Shown: in pieces, positions 1 through 8,111 of the stretch | Position numbering within the stretch: the stretch's first letter is position 1 | Layout of the letters: the number at the start of each line of letters is the position of its first letter | Assembly (NCBI GenBank): GCA_003648765.1 | Contig: QMPV01000004.1 | Span: 1 to 50,359 of the forward strand | Length of the DNA: 50,359 nucleotides | Origin: Candidatus Aminicenantota bacterium | GTDB taxonomy: Bacteria > Acidobacteriota > Aminicenantia > Aminicenantales > Aminicenantaceae | Direction of reading: 5' to 3' | The notes under the pieces: generated by a model | Seen by the model: the letters and a program-made list of their open reading frames with translations, nothing else | What the model was told of the DNA's origin: nothing | Databases searched by the model: none | Made by a program: the position numbers and the translations under genes

Positions 1-1
1 G

Positions 2-331
2 TTTAGTTGGCCTCTGGCTTGGGTGATTTTGCTTCTTATTGTTCTGAAAATTTTGGTTCTCATTGGACTGATCTCTCCTTTAACAAGTCTTCTCCATTTC
101 CCTTTTCCTTTTTCCCCTTGGTATGGCTTATGTTTTCTCTCCTCAGGAGTTATGGGGGTGACTTTCACCGTTTGTGTCTATCTTTGGTGGGGGTTGACTC
201 TCAGCCAGCTCTTTATGACTCTGGGGTTAATCAGTGTTATCTGTCTTGACTTTCTTAGTCCTTGGGTATTGCGTCTGGCTGTGGTTTGTAACAAGAAGGT
301 CTATGCTTGTCTCGACGAGGAGAACCAATGA
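2..331 (+). CDS. C-terminal part of an unidentified membrane protein (cut by window edge)
   Basis: The frame is open from the left edge to a TGA at 329-331, giving about 109 residues with no start codon of its own in view. The product is very hydrophobic, with about four predicted membrane segments rich in Leu, Val, Phe and Trp, and a short polar tail ending CLDEENQ. Its stop overlaps the start of the antiporter gene as ATGA (328-331), so the two are probably co-translated. I do not recognise the family. It could be the end of another transporter or an accessory membrane subunit of the antiporter. The reading frame and membrane character are seen; the functional link is inference from coupling. 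Confidence 0.6.
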   Translation, partial: FSWPLAWVILLLIVLKILVLIGLISPLTSLLHFPFPFSPWYGLCFLSSGVMGVTFTVCVYLWWGLTLSQLFMTLGLISVICLDFLSPWVLRLAVVCNKKVYACLDEENQ

Positions 332-1617
332 TTGAATTGTTGATTCTCTTGGCGGGTATGCTTCTCTGGCGATCAGAGATAATCCAGGTTTCTTTAGGGC
401 TGCAGTCAAGTCTAGCTCTTTCCTTTGGTTTTATCCTTCTCTTTGCTTTTTTAGTGGGGCAAAGAGTGGCTCGCTTCCAACTGCCTCAGATCACAGGTTT
501 TATTCTAGCTGGGATCCTGGGAGGGCCTTATTTATTGGGTTTTCTTTCCCATCACGATGTCCAAACGCTTCAGATATTTGATGGGCTCGCCTTGAGTTTA
601 ATTGCTCTCATTGCTGGTGGAGAGATGCGTCTCAGCCGTTTGAAACAGCAGTTGAGGGCTATTTTTCATCTTGTTTTCTGGCAGACGTTTTTTATTATCG
701 GTGGTTTCATAATGATTGGTTTTCTCCTCCCTTTAAAAATTTTTCACCAGCAAATCGGATATTTTGCGCCTTTGCCTTTTTTTCTCCTGTTAGGGACTTT
801 GGCCACAGCTACTTCTCCTTCAACTACTATTGCCGTCATTACCGAAACCAGATCCAAGGGGAGATTGACTGATCTTGTCTTAGGCACAGCCGTAGTTAAG
901 GATTTTGTGGTCATTCTCCTTTTTGCTTTTTCTCTTTCTTTGGTTAAATCGTGGGTGCAGGGAGGAGGTGAGTCCCCCGGGTTAGATTGGTTAGTTGTCT
1001 TTCGGCTTCTAGAGGAGGTTGGTGGCTCATTGTTGCTGGGGGTAGTTATCGGTGGAGGCCTGGTGCTTTATTTAAAATATATTCAACGGGAAGTGACTGT
1101 CTTTATTTTGAGCATTGCCTTTTTTTCTTATGAAATTTCTCATTCCTTGGGTTTCCATCCTCTATTAATTTGTCTCGTGGCTGGTTTTATCGTCGAGAAT
1201 TATTCTCCTTATGGGACTAATCTTATTAAGGCTATTAAGAAGGTGGCTTTACCCATTTTTGTTATTTTCTTTGCTATCTCCGGCGCCTCACTGGATATGA
1301 CTGCTTTACGGAAGAGCTGGCTGTTGGCTGTGGCTATAGTTTTAATTCGGAGCGCTTTAAAGTTTCTCGGCACCTTCAGCGGAGCCAGGTTAGGTGGAAC
1401 AAATTCCTTAATGAGGAGCTTTGGCTGGGCAGGCTTCATTTCCCAAGCAGGAGTGACCTTAGGTATGGCTATTATCATTGAGAAAGAAATTCCCCTGTGG
1501 GGAGCCCAGTTTAAAACTTTGCTCCTGGCTGTGATTGCTCTTAACCAAATCATTGGTCCCGTTCTTTTGCAAAAATTACTGGTTCGAAGCGGCGAGTCAG
1601 GCTGTAAGGAACTCTGA
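328..1617 (+). CDS. CPA2-type cation:proton antiporter (KefB/NapA-like)
   Basis: A 429-residue integral membrane protein with 11-13 hydrophobic segments and no long soluble C-terminal domain. Early segments carry a QITGFILAGILGGPYLLG stretch typical of the Na+/H+ exchanger domain of the CPA2 superfamily, and the middle has TATATSPSTT and LVLGTAVVKDFVV, which resemble the unwound helix region and ion-binding helix. The family exchanges K+ or Na+ for protons across the inner membrane. There is no RCK/TrkA-N domain, so it is shorter than KefB. ATG at 328 was chosen because GAGGAG lies a few bases upstream; a TTG at 307 would place that Shine-Dalgarno inside the gene. It overlaps the upstream membrane protein gene by 4 bp. 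Substrate cannot be read from sequence. Confidence 0.85.
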   Translation: MIELLILLAGMLLWRSEIIQVSLGLQSSLALSFGFILLFAFLVGQRVARFQLPQITGFILAGILGGPYLLGFLSHHDVQTLQIFDGLALSLIALIAGGEMRLSRLKQQLRAIFHLVFWQTFFIIGGFIMIGFLLPLKIFHQQIGYFAPLPFFLLLGTLATATSPSTTIAVITETRSKGRLTDLVLGTAVVKDFVVILLFAFSLSLVKSWVQGGGESPGLDWLVVFRLLEEVGGSLLLGVVIGGGLVLYLKYIQREVTVFILSIAFFSYEISHSLGFHPLLICLVAGFIVENYSPYGTNLIKAIKKVALPIFVIFFAISGASLDMTALRKSWLLAVAIVLIRSALKFLGTFSGARLGGTNSLMRSFGWAGFISQAGVTLGMAIIIEKEIPLWGAQFKTLLLAVIALNQIIGPVLLQKLLVRSGESGCKEL

Positions 1618-2249
1618 CAATTGAGGATAAGCCCTGTTCTGCCTCTCTTTAAGGAGCTAGATTCTAAATTGGTCAATTGGAGTTGGGTCTTCCCCTCTCA
1701 TAAATCTTGTTTGGGAGTTGAGAAATTTGACTTCAAATCTTCATTTTTCCAGTTTGTTTAGACATGGCCCTCTGGATAAGGTCAGAAGGATTAAACTGAC
1801 TCAGGCCTTCACCCTTCACCTTTGGATAACATGGCTTTTTGTCATTTATCTCTTGGCCTCATCTAGAAATTCCTTTCTCTTACTAATCTACTGCCCTAGC
1901 CCAATAGAGATAATGGAAAGTTTTAGACCAGCTTGCCTGTAATTTTTTCTGTGAGAGGGCTGGCCTTTTGGTTAAAATTGAGAAATGAGAATTTGAGTCT
2001 AATTTTCAACAACTTTTGAATTTTTTAGTCAATCTTAGCCTCATCTATTCATAAATTAAAAAATTTGATCCTAGAACAGCCAAAAATCTTAGGGGGTGAT
2101 TGGTCCAATCTTTTTTGGTTGTTCCCTCTCTCTTTTTTTTCTAACGTATTATATATCAATACGTTATGAAGGAAAAGATCTTTTTTTATGAATTATCCAA
2201 GTTAGATGTTTATTAGTGGCGAAAGCTAAAACAATGAGCAGGAATTAAA
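1618..2249. other. Intergenic region between convergent genes, holding repeat copy A
   Basis: About 630 bp between the antiporter and thiD, which point at each other. No supported gene: a 74-residue frame at 1718-1942 has no Shine-Dalgarno and no recognisable protein character. The right third contains the structured repeat element listed separately. I see no U-tract terminator. Confidence 0.6.
2044..2197 (+). repeat. Structured repeat element, copy A (MITE-like or ncRNA)
   Basis: About 154 bp that reappear in inverted orientation at 26804-26961 with roughly 18 differences by eye. Ends are imperfect inverted repeats: ATTCATAAA near 2047 and TTTATGAAT near 2186-2194, each followed inward by an A/T run. 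Inside are (i) a 13-bp arm pair at 2074-2086 and 2112-2124 with one G:U pair if read as + strand RNA, (ii) a near-palindrome GATTGGTCCAATC at 2098-2110 within its loop, and (iii) a perfect 9-bp inverted repeat TAACGTATT / AATACGTTA at 2142-2166. No reading frame. It starts about 50 bp past the thiD stop. Transposon relic or structured RNA cannot be separated from two copies. Confidence 0.8.
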
Positions 2250-3050
2250 TTAATCTTTTTCCCTCAAGATAAACACCCGTTGGCCTTGGCCTAGCTGGCG
2301 AGCCTTAGCTATCTGACGTTGGACGAAGTCAATGGCCTGGCCGACTGCTTCGATTAGTGATTTCTTTTGAGCCAAAAAGGCAACAATCGCCGAAGAAAGG
2401 AGACAGCCTGTGCCATGGACCGAGAAGGGGAATTTTTTATGGGAAAAGCAATAAATCTTTCCTTCCAGAGTCAGAATATCAGTCGGAGCACCTGAGAGAT
2501 GTCCGCCTTTAATTAAACAAGCACCTTGGGTAAAGGAGCTTATTTTTTGAGCAGCTTTTTTCATTTCGTTGACTGTTTGAATTTTTTGGGCTACCAGCAA
2601 TTCAGCTTCGTCAAGATTTGGCGTTATTAACGTAGCCAACGGTAGGATTTTTTTGATGTACTCAGGCAAAAATTGAGGCTTAAAAAATTCTTGACCGCCA
2701 CTTGAAGAGAAGACGGGGTCAATTACTCGAGGCAGAGAGGAATTTTCCTGGAGAATCTGAGACAGGGCCTCGAGCTGGGCCAGCGAACTGATAAGACCCA
2801 CTTTAATTCCCTGGAAAGAGAAGTCTTCTTTTAATGTCTTATATTGTTGCCAAATGAATTCAGGGGCAAGTGGTTGCCAAGATTTGACGCCTTGGGTGTT
2901 TTGGACAGTCAAGGTAGTCACCACCGCCAGACCATGGAAATTGAAGTGGTGGAAGACCTTTAAATCAAGAAGTAGGCCAGCTCCTCCGGAAGGGTCAAAC
3001 CCAGCCACACTTAAAAGACTTTTTCCCGAAAGGCCGACCGCAGCTTTCAT
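2250..3050 (-). CDS. thiD: Hydroxymethylpyrimidine/phosphomethylpyrimidine kinase ThiD
   Basis: 266 residues, the usual length. ThiD phosphorylates 4-amino-5-hydroxymethyl-2-methylpyrimidine twice to give HMP-PP for thiamine synthesis. Ribokinase-fold signatures are visible: SVAGFDPSGGAGLLLDLK near residues 14-31, the TPNLDEAELL motif in the middle, IKGGHL, and the C-terminal HGTGCLLSSAIVAFLA, whose GTGC forms the anion hole and contains the catalytic residue region. No ThiE or other thiamine gene is adjacent. ATG at 3050 fits the family N-terminus but has no clear Shine-Dalgarno. I looked for a THI-box (TPP riboswitch) upstream and found none, so regulation is unknown. Confidence 0.92.
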   Translation of the reverse strand: MKAAVGLSGKSLLSVAGFDPSGGAGLLLDLKVFHHFNFHGLAVVTTLTVQNTQGVKSWQPLAPEFIWQQYKTLKEDFSFQGIKVGLISSLAQLEALSQILQENSSLPRVIDPVFSSSGGQEFFKPQFLPEYIKKILPLATLITPNLDEAELLVAQKIQTVNEMKKAAQKISSFTQGACLIKGGHLSGAPTDILTLEGKIYCFSHKKFPFSVHGTGCLLSSAIVAFLAQKKSLIEAVGQAIDFVQRQIAKARQLGQGQRVFILREKD

Positions 3051-3526
3051 CTTTAGAAGTTTTCTACCAGAGTCGGACTACCAAGTCAAATCTGTCCCCT
3101 TTCCTTTAAATAAATAGCTTTCTCGTCAGAGCAAATTCATCTATCTTGTCTTCCAGACACTAAAGAAAATGGGAAAAACATCATTATTTCTGGGATGATC
3201 GAGCTGCCAGCGCAATTGGGAATTACATCTTCACCTTTCAATTTTGAAGAAAAAATTCTTTGTCCCGTCCCCAATAGACTAAGCTTAAAACATTTTCTCC
3301 CTTGGGGCTTTGCCCTATCCAAGAAGATAGTCAATAAAATAGAGGAAGAAAATCAAATTCCAAGCGAACCAAAATTTGCTTCATCAGCTTTCACCAAATT
3401 CAGGTCAAGGGGGGAAAAGTGAAGACCCGAACCCCTCTGTTGGCCCACTTATTTTCCAGAAATGAAGATGCTGACGAGAAATATTGGCTTCTTTATAATT
3501 TTGTGTTAACATGAATTTACTCAAAG
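3051..3526. other. Divergent intergenic region, thiD / acylphosphatase
   Basis: About 475 bp. It holds the candidate acylphosphatase promoter at its right end. A 75-residue frame at 3195-3422 has no convincing Shine-Dalgarno and no recognisable motif, so I do not call it. No riboswitch-like structure was recognised. Confidence 0.5.
3471..3499 (+). promoter_or_regulatory. Candidate sigma-70 promoter for the acylphosphatase gene
   Basis: A perfect -10 TATAAT (3494-3499) lies 17 bp after CTGACG (3471-3476, four of six matches to TTGACA). Transcription would begin near 3506, about 20 bases before the ATG. Confidence 0.5.
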
Positions 3527-3799
3527 ATGGTCAGGCTTCATGTTTATGTTTCTGGATTAGTTCAAGGGGTATTTTATCGGGATCATACCCGGAGATGGGC
3601 CGATTCCTTAGGAATTAAAGGTTGGGTTCGAAATCTGCCTGATGGTCGGGTAGAGGCAGTCCTGGAAGGGGAAAGGGATAAAGTAGAGGCTCTTCTTCAA
3701 AGAATGGAAGAAGGACCACCTTTGGCCCGAGTGGAAAAAATAGAGGTGGAGTGGGAAGATTATCAAGGGGAATTTAACGACTTTCGTATTCGCTGGTGA
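3527..3799 (+). CDS. acyP: Acylphosphatase
   Basis: A 90-residue protein of exactly the family size. Acylphosphatases hydrolyse carboxyl-phosphate bonds such as in acetyl phosphate or 1,3-bisphosphoglycerate in the cytoplasm. The signature is clear: VSGLVQGVFYRDHTRR at residues 8-23 supplies the phosphate-binding loop and catalytic Arg, and GWVRNLPDGRVEAVLEG supplies the catalytic Asn. ATG at 3527 follows a good promoter but no obvious Shine-Dalgarno, so the leader may be translated weakly. A cupin gene follows 56 bp downstream in the same direction and may share the transcript. Confidence 0.93.
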   Translation: MVRLHVYVSGLVQGVFYRDHTRRWADSLGIKGWVRNLPDGRVEAVLEGERDKVEALLQRMEEGPPLARVEKIEVEWEDYQGEFNDFRIRW

Positions 3800-3855
3800 T
3801 TCACCTCCCTCGGAATAGAAATGATAACATTCTTTTATGGTGAAGAGAGGTAAAA

Positions 3856-4179
3856 ATGCCTTATATTAAAAAGGACAATCATATTAAAGTAGAAGTTTTT
3901 GAAGGGGTGACCAGAATAACTTTGGCCTGTGGTAAAGATATTTTACTGGCTAGGTTTGAGTATAAAAAAGGTTCCCGGGTACCTCCTCATTCCCATGCCT
4001 ATGAACAGGTCACCCACGTGTTAAAAGGAAAACAGAGAATTATCATTATGATGGAAGATAAGCGGGAGGATTTTATCGTTGAAGAAGGGGATTCTTATAT
4101 TGTCCCCGCCAATCACGATCATGAGCAGATTACGTTGGAGGAGGCAATTACCATAGATTCATGGAGTTTAGCTATTTAA
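3856..4179 (+). CDS. Small single-domain cupin protein
   Basis: 107 residues forming one cupin barrel. Motif 1 is visible as PPHSHAYEQVTHVLKG, with two His and a Glu as likely metal ligands and a third His further on, and motif 2 as EEGDSYIVPANHDHEQ. Such proteins bind a divalent metal and act as small dioxygenases, isomerases or ligand sensors; this one resembles many uncharacterised cupins and no substrate can be named. GAGAGG about five bases before the ATG supports the start. Its last 12 bases overlap tail-to-tail with the minus-strand YHS-like gene. Confidence 0.85.
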   Translation: MPYIKKDNHIKVEVFEGVTRITLACGKDILLARFEYKKGSRVPPHSHAYEQVTHVLKGKQRIIIMMEDKREDFIVEEGDSYIVPANHDHEQITLEEAITIDSWSLAI

Positions 4180-4467
4180 ACTAGGTCTTGTCTTTTTATC
4201 TTTTTTAACTTCGGCCAAAAATTTCTGCTGACATTTTTCTGAACAAAAATAATATGTCTTTCCTTGAAAATTAAGTGAAATGGCTTCATCCTGGGGGAGA
4301 TAAGTTTGGCAGACCTCATCTTTGACCATAATCTGAGAGGAGACAGCTGTAGAGGCTTTTTTGGAACGGGCTTGGCTTTTTTTTAAGGCCTGAAAAAACC
4401 GTAGGACTTGGTAAATAAGATAAAAAAGTAAGACGTAGAAGATGAGACGAAAAAAGCTAGACATCAT
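4168..4467 (-). CDS. Membrane-anchored YHS/TRASH-like metal-binding protein
   Basis: 99 residues. One N-terminal membrane helix (about residues 5-26, FFRLIFYVLLFYLIYQVLRF) is followed by a basic linker and a C-terminal YHS/TRASH-type module: KDEVCQTYLPQDEA, then YYFCSEKCQQKFL. The three Cys (one alone, then CxxxC) match the YHS pattern associated with metal binding in P-type ATPases and metallochaperones. The metal and partner are unknown. Two consecutive ATGs exist at 4467 and 4464; there is no strong Shine-Dalgarno for either. It overlaps the convergent cupin gene by 12 bp. Confidence 0.7.
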   Translation of the reverse strand: MMSSFFRLIFYVLLFYLIYQVLRFFQALKKSQARSKKASTAVSSQIMVKDEVCQTYLPQDEAISLNFQGKTYYFCSEKCQQKFLAEVKKDKKTRPSLNS

Positions 4468-5025
4468 GAAGATAATTTAGAGTAATCCCAGAAACTTGTC
4501 AAATAAGCTCTAATTTATGGTCGAAAGAGTTAGGACTTCCCTTTTCTCTTAATCCATCGAAGTTAACAGCAACTCCAGCCAGAACATCCAGGTAGAGTTA
4601 GGATTTCCCCTTTAATGTTGGGGTGGACAGGGCAGTGAGAAAGATTATTTCCTTGCTTTCAAATAAATTTTTCTTCCCTTTTTTGGGACTCAAAGGGGGG
4701 AGGTAAAGTCTTGATCCCGCTTAGCTATTCTGGCTTGATTTAAAAGAACCTATCAAAATAAAGGTATAAGGTGAAGAGTTGTCCCTAAATTTTCTATAGA
4801 GAGCCTCAAATTATAATAAACCAAAGCCAACTAGACTAAAGGGAAGAGCCAAAAACTTAACCCCAAAAAGCTGGGGAGCTAAAATATTAACCTCCATCTC
4901 TCAGGCATTCATTAAGACTATGAATCTAAGACATAGACTTGATTTATCTCCAGGGAGAAGATAAGATGAACACAAAGATGATGTTTTATTCAGAATTTTA
5001 TAACTCTTAAGCGAGAGGGTGTAAT
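4468..5025. other. Intergenic region without recognised features
   Basis: About 560 bp between the YHS-like gene (reading away) and the acyl-CoA dehydrogenase. I see no gene of any size with a credible start, no tRNA and no obvious terminator. The promoter of the dehydrogenase operon is probably in the last 150 bp but no clear pair of hexamers stood out. Confidence 0.5.
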
Positions 5026-6171
5026 ATGGATTTTTTATTTTCAGAAGAACAACAACTCCTCAAGGAGTCCATCCGGAACTTTGCTGAAAAGGAAATTCTT
5101 CCTTATGTCCGAGAATGGGATCAACAGGGTCGGTGGCCGAAGGAATTAACTCGGAAGCTGGGAGAGATGGGGCTTCTGGGAATTATTATTCCGCCTGAAT
5201 ATTCAGGAGCTGGATATTCCAATGTTGATTATGTAATTATTTTGGAAGAATTGTCCAAAGTTGATCCTGCCGTTGGCCTAGTGGTAGCTGCCCATAACTC
5301 CCTTTGTTCCAATCATATTAACCTTTTTGGGAGTGAGGCTCAGAAAAAGAAGTATCTAACTCGTCTAGCCGCCGGAGAGACGTTGGGTGCCTGGGGCTTA
5401 ACCGAAGCCGGAGCTGGGTCAGACGCGGCGGCCATTAAGACAAGAGCTGTGAAGAAAGGAGATAAGTATATTCTCAATGGTTCTAAATTATTTATTACCA
5501 ATGGCTCCCTAGCCGAAATCTTAGTTATCATGGCGGTTACTGATCCGGAGAAGAAAAGACAGGGGATTTCGGCTTTTATCGTAGAAAAAGATATGCCTGG
5601 TTTTCGGCCCGGAAAGAAAGAAGATAAACTGGGAATTAGAGCTGCTGACACGGCGGAATTAATTTTTGAAGATGTAGAAGTGCCAGCAGAGAATTTAATC
5701 GGTCAAGAAGGTCAAGGTTACCGGCAGGCCATGGCTATTCTCGATGGAGGACGGGTAAGTATTGCTGGCTTCTCTCTGGGGATTGCGGCGGGAGCTTTGG
5801 AAATGGCTCTTAAATTTGCCAAAGAAAGGGAACAATTTAATCAGCCAATTGCTAATTTTCAGGCTATTCAATGGATGCTAGCTGATGGCTTTACTGAACT
5901 GGAAGCGGCTCGTTTATTAACCTATCGAGCTGCCTTTTTAGAGGATCAAGGGAAAAAAATACCCAAAGAATCGGCTATGGCTAAGCTATATGCCAGTGAG
6001 CTGGCTGTCCGGGCTTCTTCAATGGCTGTTCAAATTCATGGGGGCTATGGTTTCACCAAAGATTATCTGGTGGAAAAATTTTATCGTGATTCCAAACTAG
6101 CCACTATTGGTGAGGGGACTTCTGAAATTCAGAGATGGATTATTGCTCATCGTATTCTCCAGGAGTTTTAG
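5026..6171 (+). CDS. Short-chain-type acyl-CoA dehydrogenase (FAD)
   Basis: 381 residues, the standard size. It catalyses alpha,beta-dehydrogenation of acyl-CoA, passing electrons to electron-transfer flavoprotein. Domain order is normal: N-terminal helical domain, middle beta domain with GAWGLTEAGAGSDA (FAD and substrate contacts) and FITNGS, and C-terminal helical domain with IHGGYGFTKDYLVEKFYRDSK. The catalytic base is present as Glu363 in GEGTSEIQ. It resembles butyryl- or short-chain acyl-CoA dehydrogenases. GAGAGGG lies upstream of the ATG. The meaB and epimerase genes follow, which suggests use in propionyl-, methylmalonyl- or branched-chain acyl-CoA metabolism. Chain length is inference. 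Confidence 0.93.
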   Translation: MDFLFSEEQQLLKESIRNFAEKEILPYVREWDQQGRWPKELTRKLGEMGLLGIIIPPEYSGAGYSNVDYVIILEELSKVDPAVGLVVAAHNSLCSNHINLFGSEAQKKKYLTRLAAGETLGAWGLTEAGAGSDAAAIKTRAVKKGDKYILNGSKLFITNGSLAEILVIMAVTDPEKKRQGISAFIVEKDMPGFRPGKKEDKLGIRAADTAELIFEDVEVPAENLIGQEGQGYRQAMAILDGGRVSIAGFSLGIAAGALEMALKFAKEREQFNQPIANFQAIQWMLADGFTELEAARLLTYRAAFLEDQGKKIPKESAMAKLYASELAVRASSMAVQIHGGYGFTKDYLVEKFYRDSKLATIGEGTSEIQRWIIAHRILQEF

Positions 6172-6223
6172 CTCTCTGCCTCCTTTTTCCAACTATTCAC
6201 CACGTGAATAATAATAGGTGAGG

Positions 6224-7165
6224 ATGGAAATATCAGAAGTAGCGGCGGGAATTTTAGCGGGCCACCCTCGAGCTATAGCCAAAGGGATATCTCTATTCGA
6301 AAATAATTCCCGAAGAGCCAAAGAATTAATGAAGCAGATATTTCCTTATTCAGGTTCAGCTATAGTGATTGGGCTGACTGGCTCACCAGGAGCTGGTAAG
6401 AGCACCCTTTTAGACCAATTGATTGCCTCTTTCCGGAAGATAGGCAAGAAAATTGGCTTGATTGCTGTGGACCCTTCCAGCCCTTTTACCGGAGGGGCAA
6501 TTCTCGGGGACCGCATCCGGATGATGCGTCATAGCCTCGATGATGAAGTTTTCATCCGCAGTATGGCCACCCGAGGTAATCTTGGCGGGTTGGCCAAAGC
6601 TACAGGCGAAGCCGTGACTGTACTTGAGGCTGCAGGTAAAGAGATAATTTTTGTGGAAACAGTGGGGGTGGGACAGGATGAGGTGGAAATCGTCAAGCTG
6701 GCGGATATAGTTGTTGTGGTTTTAACCCCGGGAGCTGGGGATGATATTCAGATTTTTAAGGCCGGTTTAATGGAAATAGCAGATATTTTTGTTCTCAATA
6801 AAGCCGATTCTCCTGAAACAGACCGGACCGAAAGACAGCTCCGGGCCATGCTCGAGTTAGGCGGTTCAGGAGATAAAGAGATTCCGGTAGTCAAGACTAT
6901 CGCCACTGAGGGCTTCGGAGTGAAGGAATTAACTCAAGAATTATTAAAGTTTATTCAGACTCCGAGAAATTCAAAGCAGGCAAGAAAAAGACAACAGTTG
7001 TTAGAGGCCATGGTCAGAGATATTGTCAGTCAGGAAGTCTTTGGGTTGATTCAAAAGAAAATAAATGCCAAGAAACTTGGTGAGTTGATGCAGAAATTGT
7101 GGTGTCGTCAGTTAGATCCTTATTCTCTGGCGGAAATTCTTTTGCGCACGGCTTTGGAGGAGTAA
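6224..7165 (+). CDS. meaB: Methylmalonyl-CoA mutase-associated GTPase MeaB
   Basis: A G3E-family P-loop GTPase of about 313 residues that protects and reloads the adenosylcobalamin-dependent methylmalonyl-CoA mutase. Visible: Walker A GLTGSPGAGKSTLLDQL, the family stretch AVDPSSPFTGGAILGDRIRM with the Mg2+-binding Asp and switch I, VETVGVGQ with switch II, and the guanine-specificity motif NKAD. The start is uncertain: ATG at 6224 has GGTGA just upstream, while an in-frame GTG at 6218 has no Shine-Dalgarno. The methylmalonyl-CoA epimerase gene begins right after its stop codon. The mutase itself is not in the window. Confidence 0.92.
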   Translation: MEISEVAAGILAGHPRAIAKGISLFENNSRRAKELMKQIFPYSGSAIVIGLTGSPGAGKSTLLDQLIASFRKIGKKIGLIAVDPSSPFTGGAILGDRIRMMRHSLDDEVFIRSMATRGNLGGLAKATGEAVTVLEAAGKEIIFVETVGVGQDEVEIVKLADIVVVVLTPGAGDDIQIFKAGLMEIADIFVLNKADSPETDRTERQLRAMLELGGSGDKEIPVVKTIATEGFGVKELTQELLKFIQTPRNSKQARKRQQLLEAMVRDIVSQEVFGLIQKKINAKKLGELMQKLWCRQLDPYSLAEILLRTALEE

Positions 7166-7585
7166 ATGTCGCGGATAAAAGGTTTGGATCATATCGCTGT
7201 GGCTGTCCGGGATTTGGAAGAAGCTCTCAAAATCTGGCAAGAGAAACTCGGTTTAATCTTAGAAAAAGTAGAAGAGGTGGAATCGGAAGGAATTAAAGTA
7301 GCCCACCTCCGTACCCCTGAAGGCTTCACCATTGAGTTGATGACTCCCCTTGTTTCTGGTTCCTCTCTGGAGAAGTTCCTTGCCCAAAAAGGAGAGGGGC
7401 TTCATCATCTATGTTTTGAAGTGGAAGATATTGACCAGTGGGAAGAAGACCTTACCAGTCGAGGAATTTCATTTTTACCTGGATATCCAAAAGCGGGCTC
7501 GCGCCAAACCATTATTGCCTTTGTTCATCCCCGCTCTATGACAGGGGTACTGGTTGAGTTTGCTCAGCCAAAGGGAAGTAAATAA
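7166..7585 (+). CDS. mce: Methylmalonyl-CoA epimerase
   Basis: 139 residues of the glyoxalase/VOC fold. It interconverts (2R)- and (2S)-methylmalonyl-CoA, linking propionyl-CoA carboxylation with the mutase. Metal ligands can be placed at His of LDHIAVAV (residue 9), Glu of FTIELM, His of GLHHLCFEV and Glu of VLVEFAQ. The ATG directly follows the meaB stop and uses GGAGGAG inside the meaB end as ribosome binding site, so expression is coupled. It is the last gene of the acyl-CoA dehydrogenase-meaB-epimerase operon; the flavodoxin gene converges from the other side 7 bp away. Confidence 0.93.
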   Translation: MSRIKGLDHIAVAVRDLEEALKIWQEKLGLILEKVEEVESEGIKVAHLRTPEGFTIELMTPLVSGSSLEKFLAQKGEGLHHLCFEVEDIDQWEEDLTSRGISFLPGYPKAGSRQTIIAFVHPRSMTGVLVEFAQPKGSK

Positions 7586-7592
7586 AGTTACT

Positions 7593-8090
7593 TTAACTGT
7601 AATAAAGGGCTAGAACCCAACGAGCGAAATCTTGAGCGTCGGCAATATCGTTTTTGTCAGGATGATGTTGGGCACTAGCGGCCATCACCGCCCAAGCTCG
7701 ATGCTCGGGTAGTTTTTGGAATAGTTCCCTGGCTTCGGGGGAGACTTTCCCTCGACAGGTGAAGGATCCTAGAAGATGAGCTTGCGGCAATAGAGAAAGG
7801 GCATGTTCCAACGCTTCTCGGGAAAAACGACTCCCTGTGTGGGACCCATGAGTAGAAAAAAGGGCAATTTTTTTCCCTGGGGGGAAAGATTTCAAGAAAT
7901 TTTCCACCGGATAAGGGACACTGTGAGTGTGGACAGGAAAGCCAATAAAGAAAAGATCATAGCCTTCAAGATATTTCACCTGGTCAAGGGGTTGAATTTC
8001 CTTGGGGTTAGGTAAAACATCAAAAATTGCTTGAGCGATAGTCTGAGTGTTGCCGGTAAGAGAGAAATAGGCTACCAGAATCTTGGCCAT
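7593..8090 (-). CDS. Flavodoxin-like protein
   Basis: 165 residues with the FMN phosphate-binding loop near the N-terminus: VAYFSLTGNTQTIAQAI (residues 6-22). GFPVHTHSVPYPVENFLK and ALFSTHGS correspond to the second and third FMN loops, and a FTCRGKVSPEA segment is typical of a flavodoxin subfamily that includes proteins annotated as flavodoxin family/BilS-like. It would carry electrons to a redox enzyme in the cytoplasm; the partner is not evident. AAGGA precedes the ATG. Neighbouring genes do not suggest a dedicated pathway, so the physiological role stays open. Confidence 0.8.
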   Translation of the reverse strand: MAKILVAYFSLTGNTQTIAQAIFDVLPNPKEIQPLDQVKYLEGYDLFFIGFPVHTHSVPYPVENFLKSFPPGKKIALFSTHGSHTGSRFSREALEHALSLLPQAHLLGSFTCRGKVSPEARELFQKLPEHRAWAVMAASAQHHPDKNDIADAQDFARWVLALYYS

Positions 8091-8111
8091 GGGTAATTCC
8101 TTTACTATTTA

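Noticed and set aside
1718..1942. 74-residue open frame after the antiporter gene
   Set aside because: No ribosome-binding site, no recognisable motif, low-complexity translation; likely chance.
3051..3150. TPP riboswitch ahead of thiD
   Set aside because: No THI-box core or paired arms recognised in the minus-strand leader.
3195..3422. 75-residue open frame between thiD and the acylphosphatase gene
   Set aside because: No convincing Shine-Dalgarno and no family resemblance; an overlapping frame exists on the other strand.
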